The notes below the pieces were generated by a model. That model made no database searches. It was not told the origin of the DNA and saw only the letters and a program-made list of their open reading frames with translations. Source: Solirubrobacteraceae bacterium (lineage in GTDB: Bacteria > Actinomycetota > Thermoleophilia > Solirubrobacterales > Solirubrobacteraceae). From it: 64,000 nucleotides of DNA. Of this stretch, positions 26,410 through 35,495 are shown one piece after another. The stretch covers positions 62,001 to 126,000 of the forward strand of contig JAPSGI010000006.1 of NCBI GenBank assembly GCA_031177685.1, read 5' to 3'. Made by a program: the position numbers and the translations under genes. Numbering within the stretch: the stretch's first letter is position 1; every line of letters begins with the position of its first letter.

Positions 26410-27632
26410 GGTGGGCGCGACTGGCCGCCGGCGCGCTGGTCGCGGCCGCGGTCCTCGGCGGGTGCGCGGACGGCGGCGGCACGGGCGGCGACAGCGTCTC
26501 GGGCGACGTCCTGCGCATCTACTCGAGCCAGCCGCTGCGCGGGGCCCTGGCCGAGCAGGCCCGGGCGATCGTACGCGGCGAGCAGCTGGCGCTGTCCGAG
26601 GCAGGTGGGCGGGCGGGGAAGTGGCGCATCGAGTACCGCGCGCTGGACGACTCCGACCCGGTGACCGGGACGTGGGAGCCCGGCCAGGTGTCCGCCAACG
26701 CGCGCACGGCCGCGCAGGACGACAAGACGATCGCCTACCTGGGCGAGATGGGCACCGGCGCGTCGGCCGTGTCGATCCCCATCCTCAACGAGACGGGGAT
26801 CCTCGAGGTCAGCCCGACCGACTCGGTCACCGGCTTCACGCGCGCCGCCGGCGCCAACCCCGGGGAGCCCGACAAGTACTACCCCACGCGCGACGAGAAC
26901 TTCGCCCGCGTCGTGCCGCCCGACAGCGTCCAGGCGGCGGCGCTGCTGCAGCTCATGCAGGACACGCGCGTGCGCCGCGTGTACGTCGTGCACGACCAGA
27001 AGCTCTACGGGCAGGGCGTGGCGCGCGCGATCAGCCGCGGGGCGCGCGCCAAGGGCGTGGAGGTCGTCAAGGTCCAGGGCGTCGACCCCGAGGACGCCGA
27101 GCCCGCGAAGGTCGCGAGCGACGTGGCGGCCGCGGGCGCCGACGCCTTCCTGTACGCGGGGGAGCCGGTGCGCGAGGTGCCCGCGCTGTACGGCGCCGTG
27201 GCGCACGCGGCCCCGCGCATGCGGCTGTTCGGGACCTACACCCAGGCCAACGACGCCTTCGCGCGGGCCCTGGCGCCGCGGGCAACCGTGCTGGCCACGG
27301 CCCCGTGGCTGAGCCTGGGCTCCTATCCGCGCTCGGCCCGGCGGGTCGCCGCGCTCTACCGCCGCCGCTACGGAGCTCCGATGCCGGCGCCGGCGCTGTA
27401 CGGCTACGAGGCCATGGACGCCGTGCTGGACGCCATCCGCCGCGCGGGCGACGACGGGAACGACCGGGGCGCCGTGATCGACGAGCTGCTGGACACGCGC
27501 AACCGCGCTTCGGTCCTCGGGCGCTGGTCGTTCGACCGCAACGGCGACGTCACGACGAAGGTCTACGGGGCCTGGCGGGTGCGCGACGGGCGGGTCGCCT
27601 TCAGCCGCGTGCTGGACCCTTTGGGAGCGTAA
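26406..27632 (+). CDS. Branched-chain amino acid ABC substrate-binding lipoprotein (first of two)
   Basis: The 408-residue protein has a lipoprotein signal (L-G-G-C near residue 20) and a periplasmic-binding fold of the LivK type: L-R-I-Y-S-S-Q-P-L-R-G at the start of the mature domain, G-E-Q-L-A-L-S-E and a final G-Y-E-A-M-D-A-V-L-D-A-I. It overlaps the phosphofructokinase gene (ATGA). The next gene encodes a clear paralogue, so this pair arose by tandem duplication. Ligand is unknown. Confidence 0.88.
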   Translation: MRWARLAAGALVAAAVLGGCADGGGTGGDSVSGDVLRIYSSQPLRGALAEQARAIVRGEQLALSEAGGRAGKWRIEYRALDDSDPVTGTWEPGQVSANARTAAQDDKTIAYLGEMGTGASAVSIPILNETGILEVSPTDSVTGFTRAAGANPGEPDKYYPTRDENFARVVPPDSVQAAALLQLMQDTRVRRVYVVHDQKLYGQGVARAISRGARAKGVEVVKVQGVDPEDAEPAKVASDVAAAGADAFLYAGEPVREVPALYGAVAHAAPRMRLFGTYTQANDAFARALAPRATVLATAPWLSLGSYPRSARRVAALYRRRYGAPMPAPALYGYEAMDAVLDAIRRAGDDGNDRGAVIDELLDTRNRASVLGRWSFDRNGDVTTKVYGAWRVRDGRVAFSRVLDPLGA

Positions 27633-27659
27633 GTTGCGCTTTTAGCGAGCACTATGGCT

Positions 27660-27665
27660 TAGGAT
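27660..27665 (+). promoter_or_regulatory. -10-like box before the second LivK gene
   Basis: TAGGAT lies 33 bases before the TTG at 27699. A TTGCGC is 20 bases upstream, slightly too far for a good -35. This gene has a leader and a strong ribosome site, unlike the leaderless set. Confidence 0.4.
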
Positions 27666-27698
27666 CAGGACCCGTTCCGAACCGAGGGGGGAACCTCA

Positions 27699-28976
27699 TT
27701 GAGAGCACGATTTCTGGCAGTAGCCGGGGCTTGCGCCGTGCTGGGAGTCGGCTTCACCGCGTGCGGTGATGACGACGACGGCGACGGCGGCGGCGGCAAC
27801 AAGGTCTCCGGCAGCACGCTGACCATCTACTCGAGCCTCCCGCTCCAGGGCACGTCGCGCGGGCAGTCCGAAGCCGTGATCAACGGCGAGCGCCTGGCGC
27901 TCGAGGAGCTGGCGCCGGGCGGAAAGCTCGGCAAGTACCGGATCAAGTACGTCTCGCTCGACGACTCCACCGCCCAGAACCCGGGCACCGCGGACGAGGG
28001 CCAGACGGCCCAGAACGCCCGCAGGGCGTCGTCGGACAAGACGACGATCTTCTACCTCGGGGAGTTCAACTCCGGCGGCACGAAGGTCTCCCTGCCCATC
28101 CTCAACAAGGGCGGGATCCCGCAGATCAGCCCGGCGAACACCTACGTAGGACTGACCACGGACGACCCGGGCTCCGAGCCGGGCGAGCCGCAGAAGTACT
28201 ACCCGACGGGCAAGCGCACGTACGCGCGCGTCGTCCCGCGCGACACCATCCAGGGCGCCGCCCTGGTGGCGACGATGCAGGAGGACGGCTGCAAGGGACT
28301 GACCCTGTGGAACGACGGCTCCACCTACGGCGCCGGCCTGGCTCGCAACATCGAGCTGTCGGCTCAGCAGGCCAACCTGCCGGTGGAGGGCAAGGAGCGC
28401 ACCGACAAGAACGCGGCGAACTACCGCTCGCTGGCTTCCGGGATCAACACCGACTGCTTCGCGTGGGCCGGTGTGACCGGGGAGAACGGCGTGCAGGTGT
28501 TCAAGGACGCCGCGGCGGCTTGCCAGGACTGCAAGCTGTACGGTCCCGACGGCGTGGCCGAGGAGGCCTTCTCCAACCCCGCGGAGGGCGGCGTGCCCGC
28601 CGACGTGGGGGCGCGGACGAAGGTGACCGTGGCGACGCTGGGCGTGAAGGACCTGCCCGCGGCGAAGCCGGTGGTGGAGAAGTTCCGCCAGAAGTTCGGC
28701 ACGCGAGCCATCGACCCGTACGCCATCTACGGCTACGAGACGATGGCGCTGGCGCTCGACGTCCTCAAGCGGGCCGGCGACAACGCCAACGACCGCGAGG
28801 TGGTGATCGAGGAGCTGTTCAACACGAAGGACCGTGACAGCGTCCTCGGGACCTACTCGATCGACGAGAACGGAGACACCACGCTCACCGACTACGGGCT
28901 GTACGTCATCGAAGACGGCCAGCCGACGTACTCGAAGAAGATCGTGGCCGACCCGAAGCTCATTCCGAAGGGGTAG
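27699..28976 (+). CDS. Branched-chain amino acid ABC substrate-binding lipoprotein (second of two)
   Basis: The 425-residue lipoprotein has its lipobox (F-T-A-C) near residue 21, then an Asp/Gly-rich linker and the LivK-type domain (L-T-I-Y-S-S-L-P-L-Q-G, N-G-E-R-L-A-L-E-E, G-Y-E-T-M-A-L-A). TTG 27699 is chosen for the strong GAGGGGGG ribosome site just upstream. A TAGGAT box (27660-27665) lies in the 66-bp gap, so it can be transcribed alone. It is followed by a large perfect hairpin and then the permease genes, suggesting more binding protein than permease. Confidence 0.9.
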   Translation: MRARFLAVAGACAVLGVGFTACGDDDDGDGGGGNKVSGSTLTIYSSLPLQGTSRGQSEAVINGERLALEELAPGGKLGKYRIKYVSLDDSTAQNPGTADEGQTAQNARRASSDKTTIFYLGEFNSGGTKVSLPILNKGGIPQISPANTYVGLTTDDPGSEPGEPQKYYPTGKRTYARVVPRDTIQGAALVATMQEDGCKGLTLWNDGSTYGAGLARNIELSAQQANLPVEGKERTDKNAANYRSLASGINTDCFAWAGVTGENGVQVFKDAAAACQDCKLYGPDGVAEEAFSNPAEGGVPADVGARTKVTVATLGVKDLPAAKPVVEKFRQKFGTRAIDPYAIYGYETMALALDVLKRAGDNANDREVVIEELFNTKDRDSVLGTYSIDENGDTTLTDYGLYVIEDGQPTYSKKIVADPKLIPKG

Positions 28977-28996
28977 GAACCCGAGTCAACGGAACA

Positions 28997-29022
28997 CGGG
29001 GGCGGCCCGCGGGCCGCCCCCG
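28997..29022 (+). terminator. Perfect 26-bp palindrome between livK and livH
   Basis: Bases 28997-29022 form a perfect inverted repeat with all G/C pairs and no U-run after it. It lies between the binding protein and permease genes, where a stem-loop often protects the upstream mRNA or lowers read-through. Confidence 0.6.
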
Positions 29023-29039
29023 CTTCCACCGCCAGCGAC

Positions 29040-30104
29040 ATGGAAGCCGCGTCAATCGCCGCCAAGCCAGTCTCGCGCCGTCCGGGCGAAGTCGTGCGCG
29101 ATCTGCTGTCGCGGTTCGGGCTGATTGCCTTCCTGCTGGCGATGCCGGTCTACATCGCAGTCAAGGACCTGAGCAGCGGCGAGGGCATCACACCGCTGCT
29201 CAACCTGCTGGTGCTGGGCATCTCCAACGGCGCCATCTGGGCGCTGATCGCCGTGGGCTACACCCTGGTCTACGGAATCATCGAGCTGATCAACTTCGCC
29301 CACGGCGACAACTTCATGCTGGGCACGTTCACGGCCTTCGCGCTGTTCGGAACGCTCGGCCTGACCGTCGCCACGGGGCCGCTCGGCCTGGTCGCCGGGC
29401 TGCTCGTGTGCATGCTGGCCGCGATGGCGGTGTGCTCCACCACCAACGTGATGATCGAGCGCGTGGCCTACCGGCCGCTGCGCAACGCGCCGCGCCTGGC
29501 GCCGCTGATCACCGCGGTCGGTTTCTCCTTCATCCTCCAGAACGTGGGCATCCTGTGGTTCGGGAGCTCGCAGTTCTCGATCCCCAACCTGATCGAGTCC
29601 CAGCACGTCCTGATCGACGTGGGCGGCGTGAAGGTGCGCAACGGCGACGTCCTCGCCGTCGCGGTCACCGTGCCGCTGGTGCTGCTGCTCACTCAGTTCA
29701 TCGGCCGCAGCCGCATCGGCAAGGCGATGCGGGCCACCGCGCAGGATCCGGAGGCCGCGCGGCTGATGGGCATCAACGTCGACACGACGATCTCCTTCAC
29801 GTTCCTGCTGGGCGGCCTGGCGGCCGGCGCTGCGGCGGTCATCTACGCGCTGTACCAGACGACGCTGTGGTACTTCGCCGGCTTCCAGGCCGGTCTGATC
29901 GCCTTCACCGCCGCCGTCATGGGCGGGATCGGCAACCTGCAGGGGGCGGTCCTGGGCGGCCTGATCATCGGCGTCATCCAGAACATCTCCGACGACCGCA
30001 TCGCCGCGAAGTGGACGCCGGCGGTCGTCTTCGCCTACCTGATCGTGATCATGGTGTTCCGCCCGCAGGGGCTGCTCGGCGAGGAGACGCGGGAGGCGGG
30101 ATGA
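29040..30104 (+). CDS. livH: Branched-chain amino acid ABC permease LivH
   Basis: The 354-residue membrane protein has about eight hydrophobic helices and the LivH signatures G-Y-T-L-V-Y-G-I-I-E-L-I-N-F-A-H-G and, late in the chain, T-A-x-V-M-G-G-I-G-N-L-Q-G-A. An extra 40-residue hydrophilic N-terminus precedes the first helix. It forms the pore with LivM. The stop overlaps livM as ATGA. Confidence 0.93.
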   Translation: MEAASIAAKPVSRRPGEVVRDLLSRFGLIAFLLAMPVYIAVKDLSSGEGITPLLNLLVLGISNGAIWALIAVGYTLVYGIIELINFAHGDNFMLGTFTAFALFGTLGLTVATGPLGLVAGLLVCMLAAMAVCSTTNVMIERVAYRPLRNAPRLAPLITAVGFSFILQNVGILWFGSSQFSIPNLIESQHVLIDVGGVKVRNGDVLAVAVTVPLVLLLTQFIGRSRIGKAMRATAQDPEAARLMGINVDTTISFTFLLGGLAAGAAAVIYALYQTTLWYFAGFQAGLIAFTAAVMGGIGNLQGAVLGGLIIGVIQNISDDRIAAKWTPAVVFAYLIVIMVFRPQGLLGEETREAG

Positions 30105-31264
30105 GGGCGCGCTTCGACGAGTTTCGCCGCTGGAAGCACTCCAACCTCGTGCTGGCCATCGTGCTGCTCGGCCTGGCCGTGCTGCTGCCGTATTTCTTCG
30201 ATCCGCGCGCGTCGTTCATGAACAACGCGGTGCTGGCGCTGGCCTACATCGTGATGGCCCTGGGCCTGAACATCGTGGTGGGCTTCGCCGGGCTGCTCGA
30301 CCTGGGGTACGTGGCGTTCTACGCCTTCGGCGCGTACTCGATGGGGTGGTTCGCCTCGGACTTCTTCAACCGGGTCAACGGCGAGGAGGGGATCCACCTC
30401 GGCGCCGGCCAGTTCGCCAGCACGCTGCCCGGCATCCACCTCAACTTCCTCATGATCCTCGTGATCGCGGTGATCATCTGCGCGATCGCGGGTGTGCTGA
30501 TCGGGCTGCCCACGCTGCGCCTGCGCGGCGACTACATCGCGATCGTCACGCTGGCCTTCGGCGAGATCATCCGCGTGTTCGCGTTCTTCGGCGACGACAT
30601 CACGTTCGCCTCCGGCTACACGCTCACCAACGGCCGCGACTCGATCTCCCCGGTGGACCAGATCGACCTGCCCTTGTTCAAGGAGTTCGACTCGGCCTTC
30701 AGCCTGCGACCGTACTACTGGTTCGCGCTGGCCATGGTGGCGTTCGTGCTGTTCGTGAACTTCCGCCTGCGCGACTCGCGCCTGGGGCGCGCGTGGATCG
30801 CGATCCGCGAGGACGAGATCGCCGCCGCCTCGATGGGGGTGCCGCTGGTCAAGACGAAGCTGCTGGCCTACGCGACGGGCGGCGCGCTGGGCGGGATGTC
30901 CGGCGCCTTCCTGGGCTCGTACTACAACGCGGTGAACGCGAACCAGTTCCAGTTCGGGTTCTCGATCTTCATCCTGGCGATGATCATCCTGGGCGGCCTG
31001 GGCTCGATCTGGGGGGTGGTGCTCGGGGCGATCCTCATCTCCTACATCAACACGTACTTCATCCCCGACGTCTTCAACAGCCTGCCCAGCACGTTCGGCC
31101 TGGACTTCGACCTGACCCAGCTGTCCTTCGGGATCTTCGGCTTCTTGATCGTGCTGGTGATGGTGCTGCGGCCCGAGGGCCTGCTGCCCGAACGAAGGCG
31201 AAGGCTCGAGCTCGTCGAGCACATCGGCACGGGCGACGAGCAGCTCTACGAGGTGCGCGCGTGA
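30101..31264 (+). CDS. livM: Branched-chain amino acid ABC permease LivM
   Basis: The 387-residue membrane protein has the LivM core: A-L-G-L-N-I-V-V-G-F-A-G-L-L-D-L-G-Y-V-A-F-Y-A, L-R-G-D-Y-I-A-I-V-T-L-A-F-G-E-I and the E-x-x-A-x-x-x-G ATPase-coupling loop (R-E-D-E-I-A-A-A-S-M-G). About ten helices are expected. A hydrophilic insert of about 40 residues after the second block is longer than usual. It overlaps livH and livG by four bases each. Confidence 0.93.
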   Translation: MRARFDEFRRWKHSNLVLAIVLLGLAVLLPYFFDPRASFMNNAVLALAYIVMALGLNIVVGFAGLLDLGYVAFYAFGAYSMGWFASDFFNRVNGEEGIHLGAGQFASTLPGIHLNFLMILVIAVIICAIAGVLIGLPTLRLRGDYIAIVTLAFGEIIRVFAFFGDDITFASGYTLTNGRDSISPVDQIDLPLFKEFDSAFSLRPYYWFALAMVAFVLFVNFRLRDSRLGRAWIAIREDEIAAASMGVPLVKTKLLAYATGGALGGMSGAFLGSYYNAVNANQFQFGFSIFILAMIILGGLGSIWGVVLGAILISYINTYFIPDVFNSLPSTFGLDFDLTQLSFGIFGFLIVLVMVLRPEGLLPERRRRLELVEHIGTGDEQLYEVRA

Positions 31265-32064
31265 ACGACGACGGCGCCGACCTCATCCTGGAGTCGACGG
31301 ACGTCTCCAAGGTGTTCGGCGGCCTGGTCGCGGTGAGCGAGGTGGACTTCGCGATCCCGCGCCGCGGCATCGTCTCGATCATCGGGCCCAACGGCGCCGG
31401 CAAGACGACCTTCTTCAACATGCTGACCGGGCTCTACAAGCCTACGACGGGCCGGATCTCCTTCGACGGGCGCGACATCACGGGCGCGCGGCCCGACCGC
31501 ATCCTGGCGCGGGGCATGGCGCGGACGTTCCAGAACATCCGGCTGTTCGCGACGATGAGCGCGCTGGAGAACGTGATGGTGGGCCAGCACGCCCGCATGA
31601 AGGCCGGCCTGATGGGCTCGATCTTCCGGCCGCCGTGGGTTATGAAGGAGGAGCGGACCGTCGCCGAGAAGGGGCGCGAGCTGCTCGAGTACGTCGGCCT
31701 GCGCCGCGAGCTGCACGACGAGCTGGCGGTCAACCTCTCCTACGGCGACCAGCGCCGCGTGGAGATCGCGCGAGCGCTGTCGTCGGGCCCCTCGCTGCTG
31801 CTGCTCGACGAGCCGACGGCGGGGATGAACCCGCAGGAGTCCGCCCGCCTCGTCGACTTCATGCGCACGCTGCGCGACGAGCGCGGGCTCACGATCCTGC
31901 TCATCGAGCACGACATGCGCGTGGTGATGGACGTCTCCGAGCGCATCACGGTGCTCGACCACGGCAACAAGATCGCCGAGGGCGTGCCCGCGGAGGTCCG
32001 CAAGGACCCGAAGGTGGTCGAGGCCTACCTCGGCACGCAGGCGACCGCGAAGGGCGAGGTCTGA
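31261..32064 (+). CDS. livG: Branched-chain amino acid ABC ATPase LivG
   Basis: The 267-residue ATPase has Walker A G-P-N-G-A-G-K-T-T, a Q-loop in R-T-F-Q-N, the signature variant L-S-Y-G-D-Q-R-R (usual L-S-G-G-Q-Q) and Walker B L-L-L-L-D-E-P-T-A-G-M-N-P. The L-S-Y-G signature and the A-G-M-N-P ending are typical of LivG. Starts at GTG 31261, overlapping livM as GTGA, and ends in a TGATG overlap with livF. Confidence 0.95.
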   Translation: MNDDGADLILESTDVSKVFGGLVAVSEVDFAIPRRGIVSIIGPNGAGKTTFFNMLTGLYKPTTGRISFDGRDITGARPDRILARGMARTFQNIRLFATMSALENVMVGQHARMKAGLMGSIFRPPWVMKEERTVAEKGRELLEYVGLRRELHDELAVNLSYGDQRRVEIARALSSGPSLLLLDEPTAGMNPQESARLVDFMRTLRDERGLTILLIEHDMRVVMDVSERITVLDHGNKIAEGVPAEVRKDPKVVEAYLGTQATAKGEV

Positions 32065-32768
32065 TGGCGCTGCTCGAGGTCGACGACATCCACACCTACT
32101 ACGGGAACATCGAGGCGCTCAAGGGCGTGTCGCTGACCGTGGAGGAGGGCGAGATCGTCACGCTGATCGGGTCCAACGGCGCGGGGAAGTCCACCACCCT
32201 GCGCTCGATTTCCGGCCTCACGCCGCCGCGCGAGGGCTCGATCCGCTTCGACGGCGACGACATCGCCGGCGTGGCGCCCCAGGACATCGTGCGCAAGGGG
32301 ATCTCCCAGGCGCCCGAGGGCCGGCACGTCTTCCCGCGACTGACGGTGCGCGAGAACCTCGACATGGGCGCCTACCTGCGCCGCGACGACCACTCCGAGG
32401 ACATGGAGCGCGTGTACGACCTGTTCCCGCGCCTGAAGGAGCGCGAGCGCCAGAAGGCGGGGACGATGTCCGGCGGCGAGCAGCAGATGCTGGCGATCGG
32501 GCGCGCGCTGATGGCGCAGCCGAAGCTGCTGCTGCTCGACGAGCCCTCGATGGGGATCGCGCCGATCCTCGTGGACCGCATCTACGAGACGATCAAGCAG
32601 ATCAACCAGCAGGGCACGACGATCCTGCTCGTGGAGCAGAGCGCGCACCACGCGCTCGACGCCAGCCAGCGCGGCTACGTGCTGGCCACCGGCCAGGTGG
32701 CGCTGGCCGACGACTCCGACGCCCTGCGGCAAAACGAGGACGTGCGAAAGGCCTACCTCGGCGCATGA
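32064..32768 (+). CDS. livF: Branched-chain amino acid ABC ATPase LivF
   Basis: The 234-residue ATPase has Walker A G-S-N-G-A-G-K-S-T-T, the E-G-R-H-V-F-P-R-L-T-V-x-E-N-L block, signature M-S-G-G-E-Q-Q-M and Walker B L-L-L-L-D-E-P-S-M-G-I-A-P, the last being typical of LivF. It pairs with LivG to power import. Its stop overlaps a small membrane protein gene (ATGA), which may be part of the operon. Confidence 0.95.
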   Translation: MALLEVDDIHTYYGNIEALKGVSLTVEEGEIVTLIGSNGAGKSTTLRSISGLTPPREGSIRFDGDDIAGVAPQDIVRKGISQAPEGRHVFPRLTVRENLDMGAYLRRDDHSEDMERVYDLFPRLKERERQKAGTMSGGEQQMLAIGRALMAQPKLLLLDEPSMGIAPILVDRIYETIKQINQQGTTILLVEQSAHHALDASQRGYVLATGQVALADDSDALRQNEDVRKAYLGA

Positions 32769-33004
32769 CCCTGTACGCCCTCATCGGCGCCAAGGCGCTC
32801 TACCTGCTGTGGGCCTGGCTGCTGTCGGCGATCGTCTCCTCGTGGCTGTCCAACCGCAAGGGCTACGGCGAGAAGCTCGGCCTGGCCACCGGCCTGCTCC
32901 TCACCTTCGTCGGCGTGATCGTCTGGCTCCTGTGGCCGGCCCGCGCCGACTCCGCCTGGAAGGCCGAGGGCCCGATCCCCCGCCGCGGCGGGCGCCGGGT
33001 CTAG
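32765..33004 (+). CDS. Small membrane protein at the end of the liv operon
   Basis: The 79-residue protein has two predicted helices (about residues 5-26 and 38-57), a basic loop with S-N-R-K-G-Y-G-E-K between them and a basic tail. It overlaps livF by four bases, so it is translated with the transporter. I recognise no defined function; an accessory subunit of the transporter is possible but only from position. It converges with the next gene by four bases. Confidence 0.75.
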   Translation: MTLYALIGAKALYLLWAWLLSAIVSSWLSNRKGYGEKLGLATGLLLTFVGVIVWLLWPARADSAWKAEGPIPRRGGRRV

Positions 33005-33957
33005 TCCCTCAGCGCCGCCTGCAGGGCCGCGTCGAGGTCGGGGTGGGCGAAGGTGTAGCCGAGCTGGGTTGCGCGGGTGGGGATCGCGCGCTGGCTGGCG
33101 GTGACGACGCGGGCCATGTCGCCGTAGAGCGCGCGCAGGGCGAGGGCCGGGACGGGGGCGATGGCGGGGCGATGCAGGGCGCGGCCGAGGGCGCGGCTGA
33201 AGTCGCGGTTGCGTGCCGGGTGGGGGGCGGTGGCGTTGATCGGGCCCTCCCAGCCGTCGCCGTCCAGCGCGGCGAGGTAGATGCCGGCGACGTCGTCGGC
33301 GTGGACCCAGGGGATCCACTGCCGCCCGCCGGCGACCGGGCCGCCGACGCCGGCGCGGAAGAACGGCAGCATTCGGGCCAGCGCGCCGCCGCTGCGGTCC
33401 AGCACGACGCCGGTGCGCACGAGCGCCACGCGGACGCCCAGCTCCGACGCCTTGCGGGCCTGCGACTCCCACTGGCGGACCACCGTCGCAAGGAAGTCGC
33501 CGCCCGGCGGCTGGTCCTCGTCGAGCAGGTCGTCGCCGCGGTCGCCGTACCAGCCCACGGCCGAGGCGCAGACGAGCACGCCGGGCCGTGGATCGGCCGC
33601 GCGCAGCCCCGCCACGAGGTTGCGCGTCCCCGCCTCGCGGCTGGTCCGGATGCGCCGGCGCGCCTCGTCGTTCCAGCGCTGGGCCACGGGCTCGCCGGCC
33701 AGGTGCACGACCGCGTCGCGCCCGGCGAACGCCTCGGCCGGAGCCGGCGCGTCGGCGGGCGACCACCCCACGGTCTCGAAGCGCCCGGCCCGCGCCGGGC
33801 CGCCGCCGTGCTCCAGCGCGCGCTCCAGATAGGCGACGTCCATCCGGGCCACGGCGGGGTCGCGCGACAGGACGGTGACCTCGTCTCCGCGTTCGAGCAG
33901 CCGCGTGACCAGGCGCCGCCCGATCAGCCCCGTCGCGCCGGTGACCGTGACCCTCAT
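33001..33957 (-). CDS. TIGR01777-family epimerase (SDR39U1-like)
   Basis: The 318-residue protein is an atypical SDR: T-G-A-T-G-L-I-G at residues 6-13, R-D-A-V-V-H-L-A-G-E-P-V, W-x-x-x-x-x-x-x-I-x-x-S-R, an S-A-V-G-W-Y-G-D-R-G block and a C-terminal H-P-x-L-D-A-A-L. These match the TIGR01777 family, whose physiological role is unknown. It is followed by 27 bases, then the malic enzyme gene on the same strand upstream in transcription. Confidence 0.9.
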   Translation of the reverse strand: MRVTVTGATGLIGRRLVTRLLERGDEVTVLSRDPAVARMDVAYLERALEHGGGPARAGRFETVGWSPADAPAPAEAFAGRDAVVHLAGEPVAQRWNDEARRRIRTSREAGTRNLVAGLRAADPRPGVLVCASAVGWYGDRGDDLLDEDQPPGGDFLATVVRQWESQARKASELGVRVALVRTGVVLDRSGGALARMLPFFRAGVGGPVAGGRQWIPWVHADDVAGIYLAALDGDGWEGPINATAPHPARNRDFSRALGRALHRPAIAPVPALALRALYGDMARVVTASQRAIPTRATQLGYTFAHPDLDAALQAALRD

Positions 33958-33984
33958 CGCTCGTGCCGTGCGGATCGCCCGCCG

Positions 33985-35475
33985 TCAGCCGGCGGGCGTG
34001 CCGATCTGGTGGGTCTCGGTGTCGGCGAAGCCGACCTCGTCGCCGGCCTGGGCGACGTCCTGCGCGCGCGCCGTCTCCGCCACGGCCGCCGCGACGGCGG
34101 GAGCCACGTCGCGGTTGAAGACCGAGGGGACGATGTAGTCCTCGGCCAGCTCGGACTCGGGGATCACCTCGGCGATCGCCCGCGCCGCGGCGGCCTTCAT
34201 CTCCTCGGTGATGCTGGGCGCCCGCACGTCCAGTGCGCCCCGGAAGATCCCGGGGAAGGCCAGGACGTTGTTGATCTGGTTCGGGTAGTCGGAGCGGCCC
34301 GTGGCCATGATGCGCACGTAGGGAGCGGCCTCCTCGGGCGAGACCTCCGGCGTGGGGTTGGCCATCGCGAACACCATCGGATCGTCGTTCATGCGCGCCA
34401 GCGCCTCCGCCGGCACGACGCGGGCGCCCGACACGCCGATCAGCAGGTCCGCCCCCTCCAGCAGGTCCGCCGGAGCGCCGTCGCGGCGCTGCGGGTTGGT
34501 GATCTCCGCGTACCAGCGCTTGATCGGGTTGATCGAGCCGTCCAGGTAGTCCGGGCGGTCGACGTGCAGGGCGCCGCGCGAGTCGACGCCGACGACGTCG
34601 GTCACGCCCGCGGACATGAGGATGCGCGTCACCGCCACGCCCGCCGCGCCCAGCCCGAAGACGACGACGCGCAGCGAGGCCAGCTCGCGTCCCGTCACCT
34701 TGCAGGCGTTCAGCAGCGCCGCCAGCACCACGATCGCGGTCCCGTGCTGGTCGTCGTGGAACACCGGCACGTCCAGCGAGACCTTCAGGCGCTCTTCGAT
34801 CTCGAAGCAGCGCGGCGCCGAGACGTCCTCCAGGTTGATCCCGCCGAAGGCCGGCGCGATCACCTCGACGGCACGGACGATCTCGTCGGGGTCCTGCGTG
34901 TCCAGGCAGACCGGGAAGGCGTCCACCCCGGCGAACTCCTTGAACAGCATCGCCTTGCCCTCCATGACGGGCATCGCGGCGTGGGGGCCGATGTCGCCCA
35001 GGCCGAGCACGGCGGTCCCGTCGGAGACCACCGCCACGGTGTTGCGCTTGATCGTGTACTGGAAGGCCTTGGCGCGGTCCTCGGCGATCGCCGCGCATAC
35101 CCGCGCCACGCCGGGGGTGTAGGCCATCGAGAGGTCGTCCCGCGTACGGAGCGGATGCTTGTTGCGCTGCTCGATCTTGCCCCCGACGTGCAGCAGGAAG
35201 GTGCGGTCGGTCGTGTCGACCACGTGCACGCCATCGCACGCCTCGATGGAGGCGACGATCGCGTCCCAGTGGTCCTGGTCGCCCGCCGCGACCGTGATGT
35301 CGCGCAGCGTGTGAGCCTCGTCGACCGAGATCAGGTCGACCGCCCCGATCGTGCCGCCCGCCTCGCCGATGGCGCTCGCGACCCGGCCCAGCATGCCGGG
35401 CTTGTGCTCGATCTGCACGCGGATCGTGAGGCTGTACTGGGCGCTGGGGGTCTGCTGCACTGGTCCGTTCCGCAT
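33985..35475 (-). CDS. NAD(P)-dependent malic enzyme with ACT domain
   Basis: The 496-residue protein has an N-terminal ACT-type domain (about residues 12-85, with H-K-P-G-M-L-G and the G-A-V-D-L-I-S strand) fused to a short-form malic enzyme: Y-T-P-G-V-A-R-V, K-R-N-T-V-A-V-V-S-D-G-T-A-V-L-G-L-G-D-I-G, F-H-D-D-Q-H-G-T-A, the NAD site G-L-G-A-A-G-V-A and A-N-P-T-P-E-V. It decarboxylates malate to pyruvate; the ACT domain suggests allosteric control by a small metabolite. ATG 35475 lies only three bases after a TATGAT box, so the start may lie slightly downstream (GTG 35460). Confidence 0.9.
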   Translation of the reverse strand: MRNGPVQQTPSAQYSLTIRVQIEHKPGMLGRVASAIGEAGGTIGAVDLISVDEAHTLRDITVAAGDQDHWDAIVASIEACDGVHVVDTTDRTFLLHVGGKIEQRNKHPLRTRDDLSMAYTPGVARVCAAIAEDRAKAFQYTIKRNTVAVVSDGTAVLGLGDIGPHAAMPVMEGKAMLFKEFAGVDAFPVCLDTQDPDEIVRAVEVIAPAFGGINLEDVSAPRCFEIEERLKVSLDVPVFHDDQHGTAIVVLAALLNACKVTGRELASLRVVVFGLGAAGVAVTRILMSAGVTDVVGVDSRGALHVDRPDYLDGSINPIKRWYAEITNPQRRDGAPADLLEGADLLIGVSGARVVPAEALARMNDDPMVFAMANPTPEVSPEEAAPYVRIMATGRSDYPNQINNVLAFPGIFRGALDVRAPSITEEMKAAAARAIAEVIPESELAEDYIVPSVFNRDVAPAVAAAVAETARAQDVAQAGDEVGFADTETHQIGTPAG

Positions 35476-35478
35476 CCC

Positions 35479-35488
35479 ATCATAGAGT
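35479..35488. promoter_or_regulatory. Overlapping divergent -10 boxes, malic enzyme / polA
   Basis: On the minus strand TATGAT (35484-35479) faces the malic enzyme gene; on the plus strand TAGAGT (35483-35488) ends seven bases before the GTG of polA at 35496. The two boxes share two bases, so the two promoters should compete. Confidence 0.5.
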
Positions 35489-35495
35489 TCGACAC

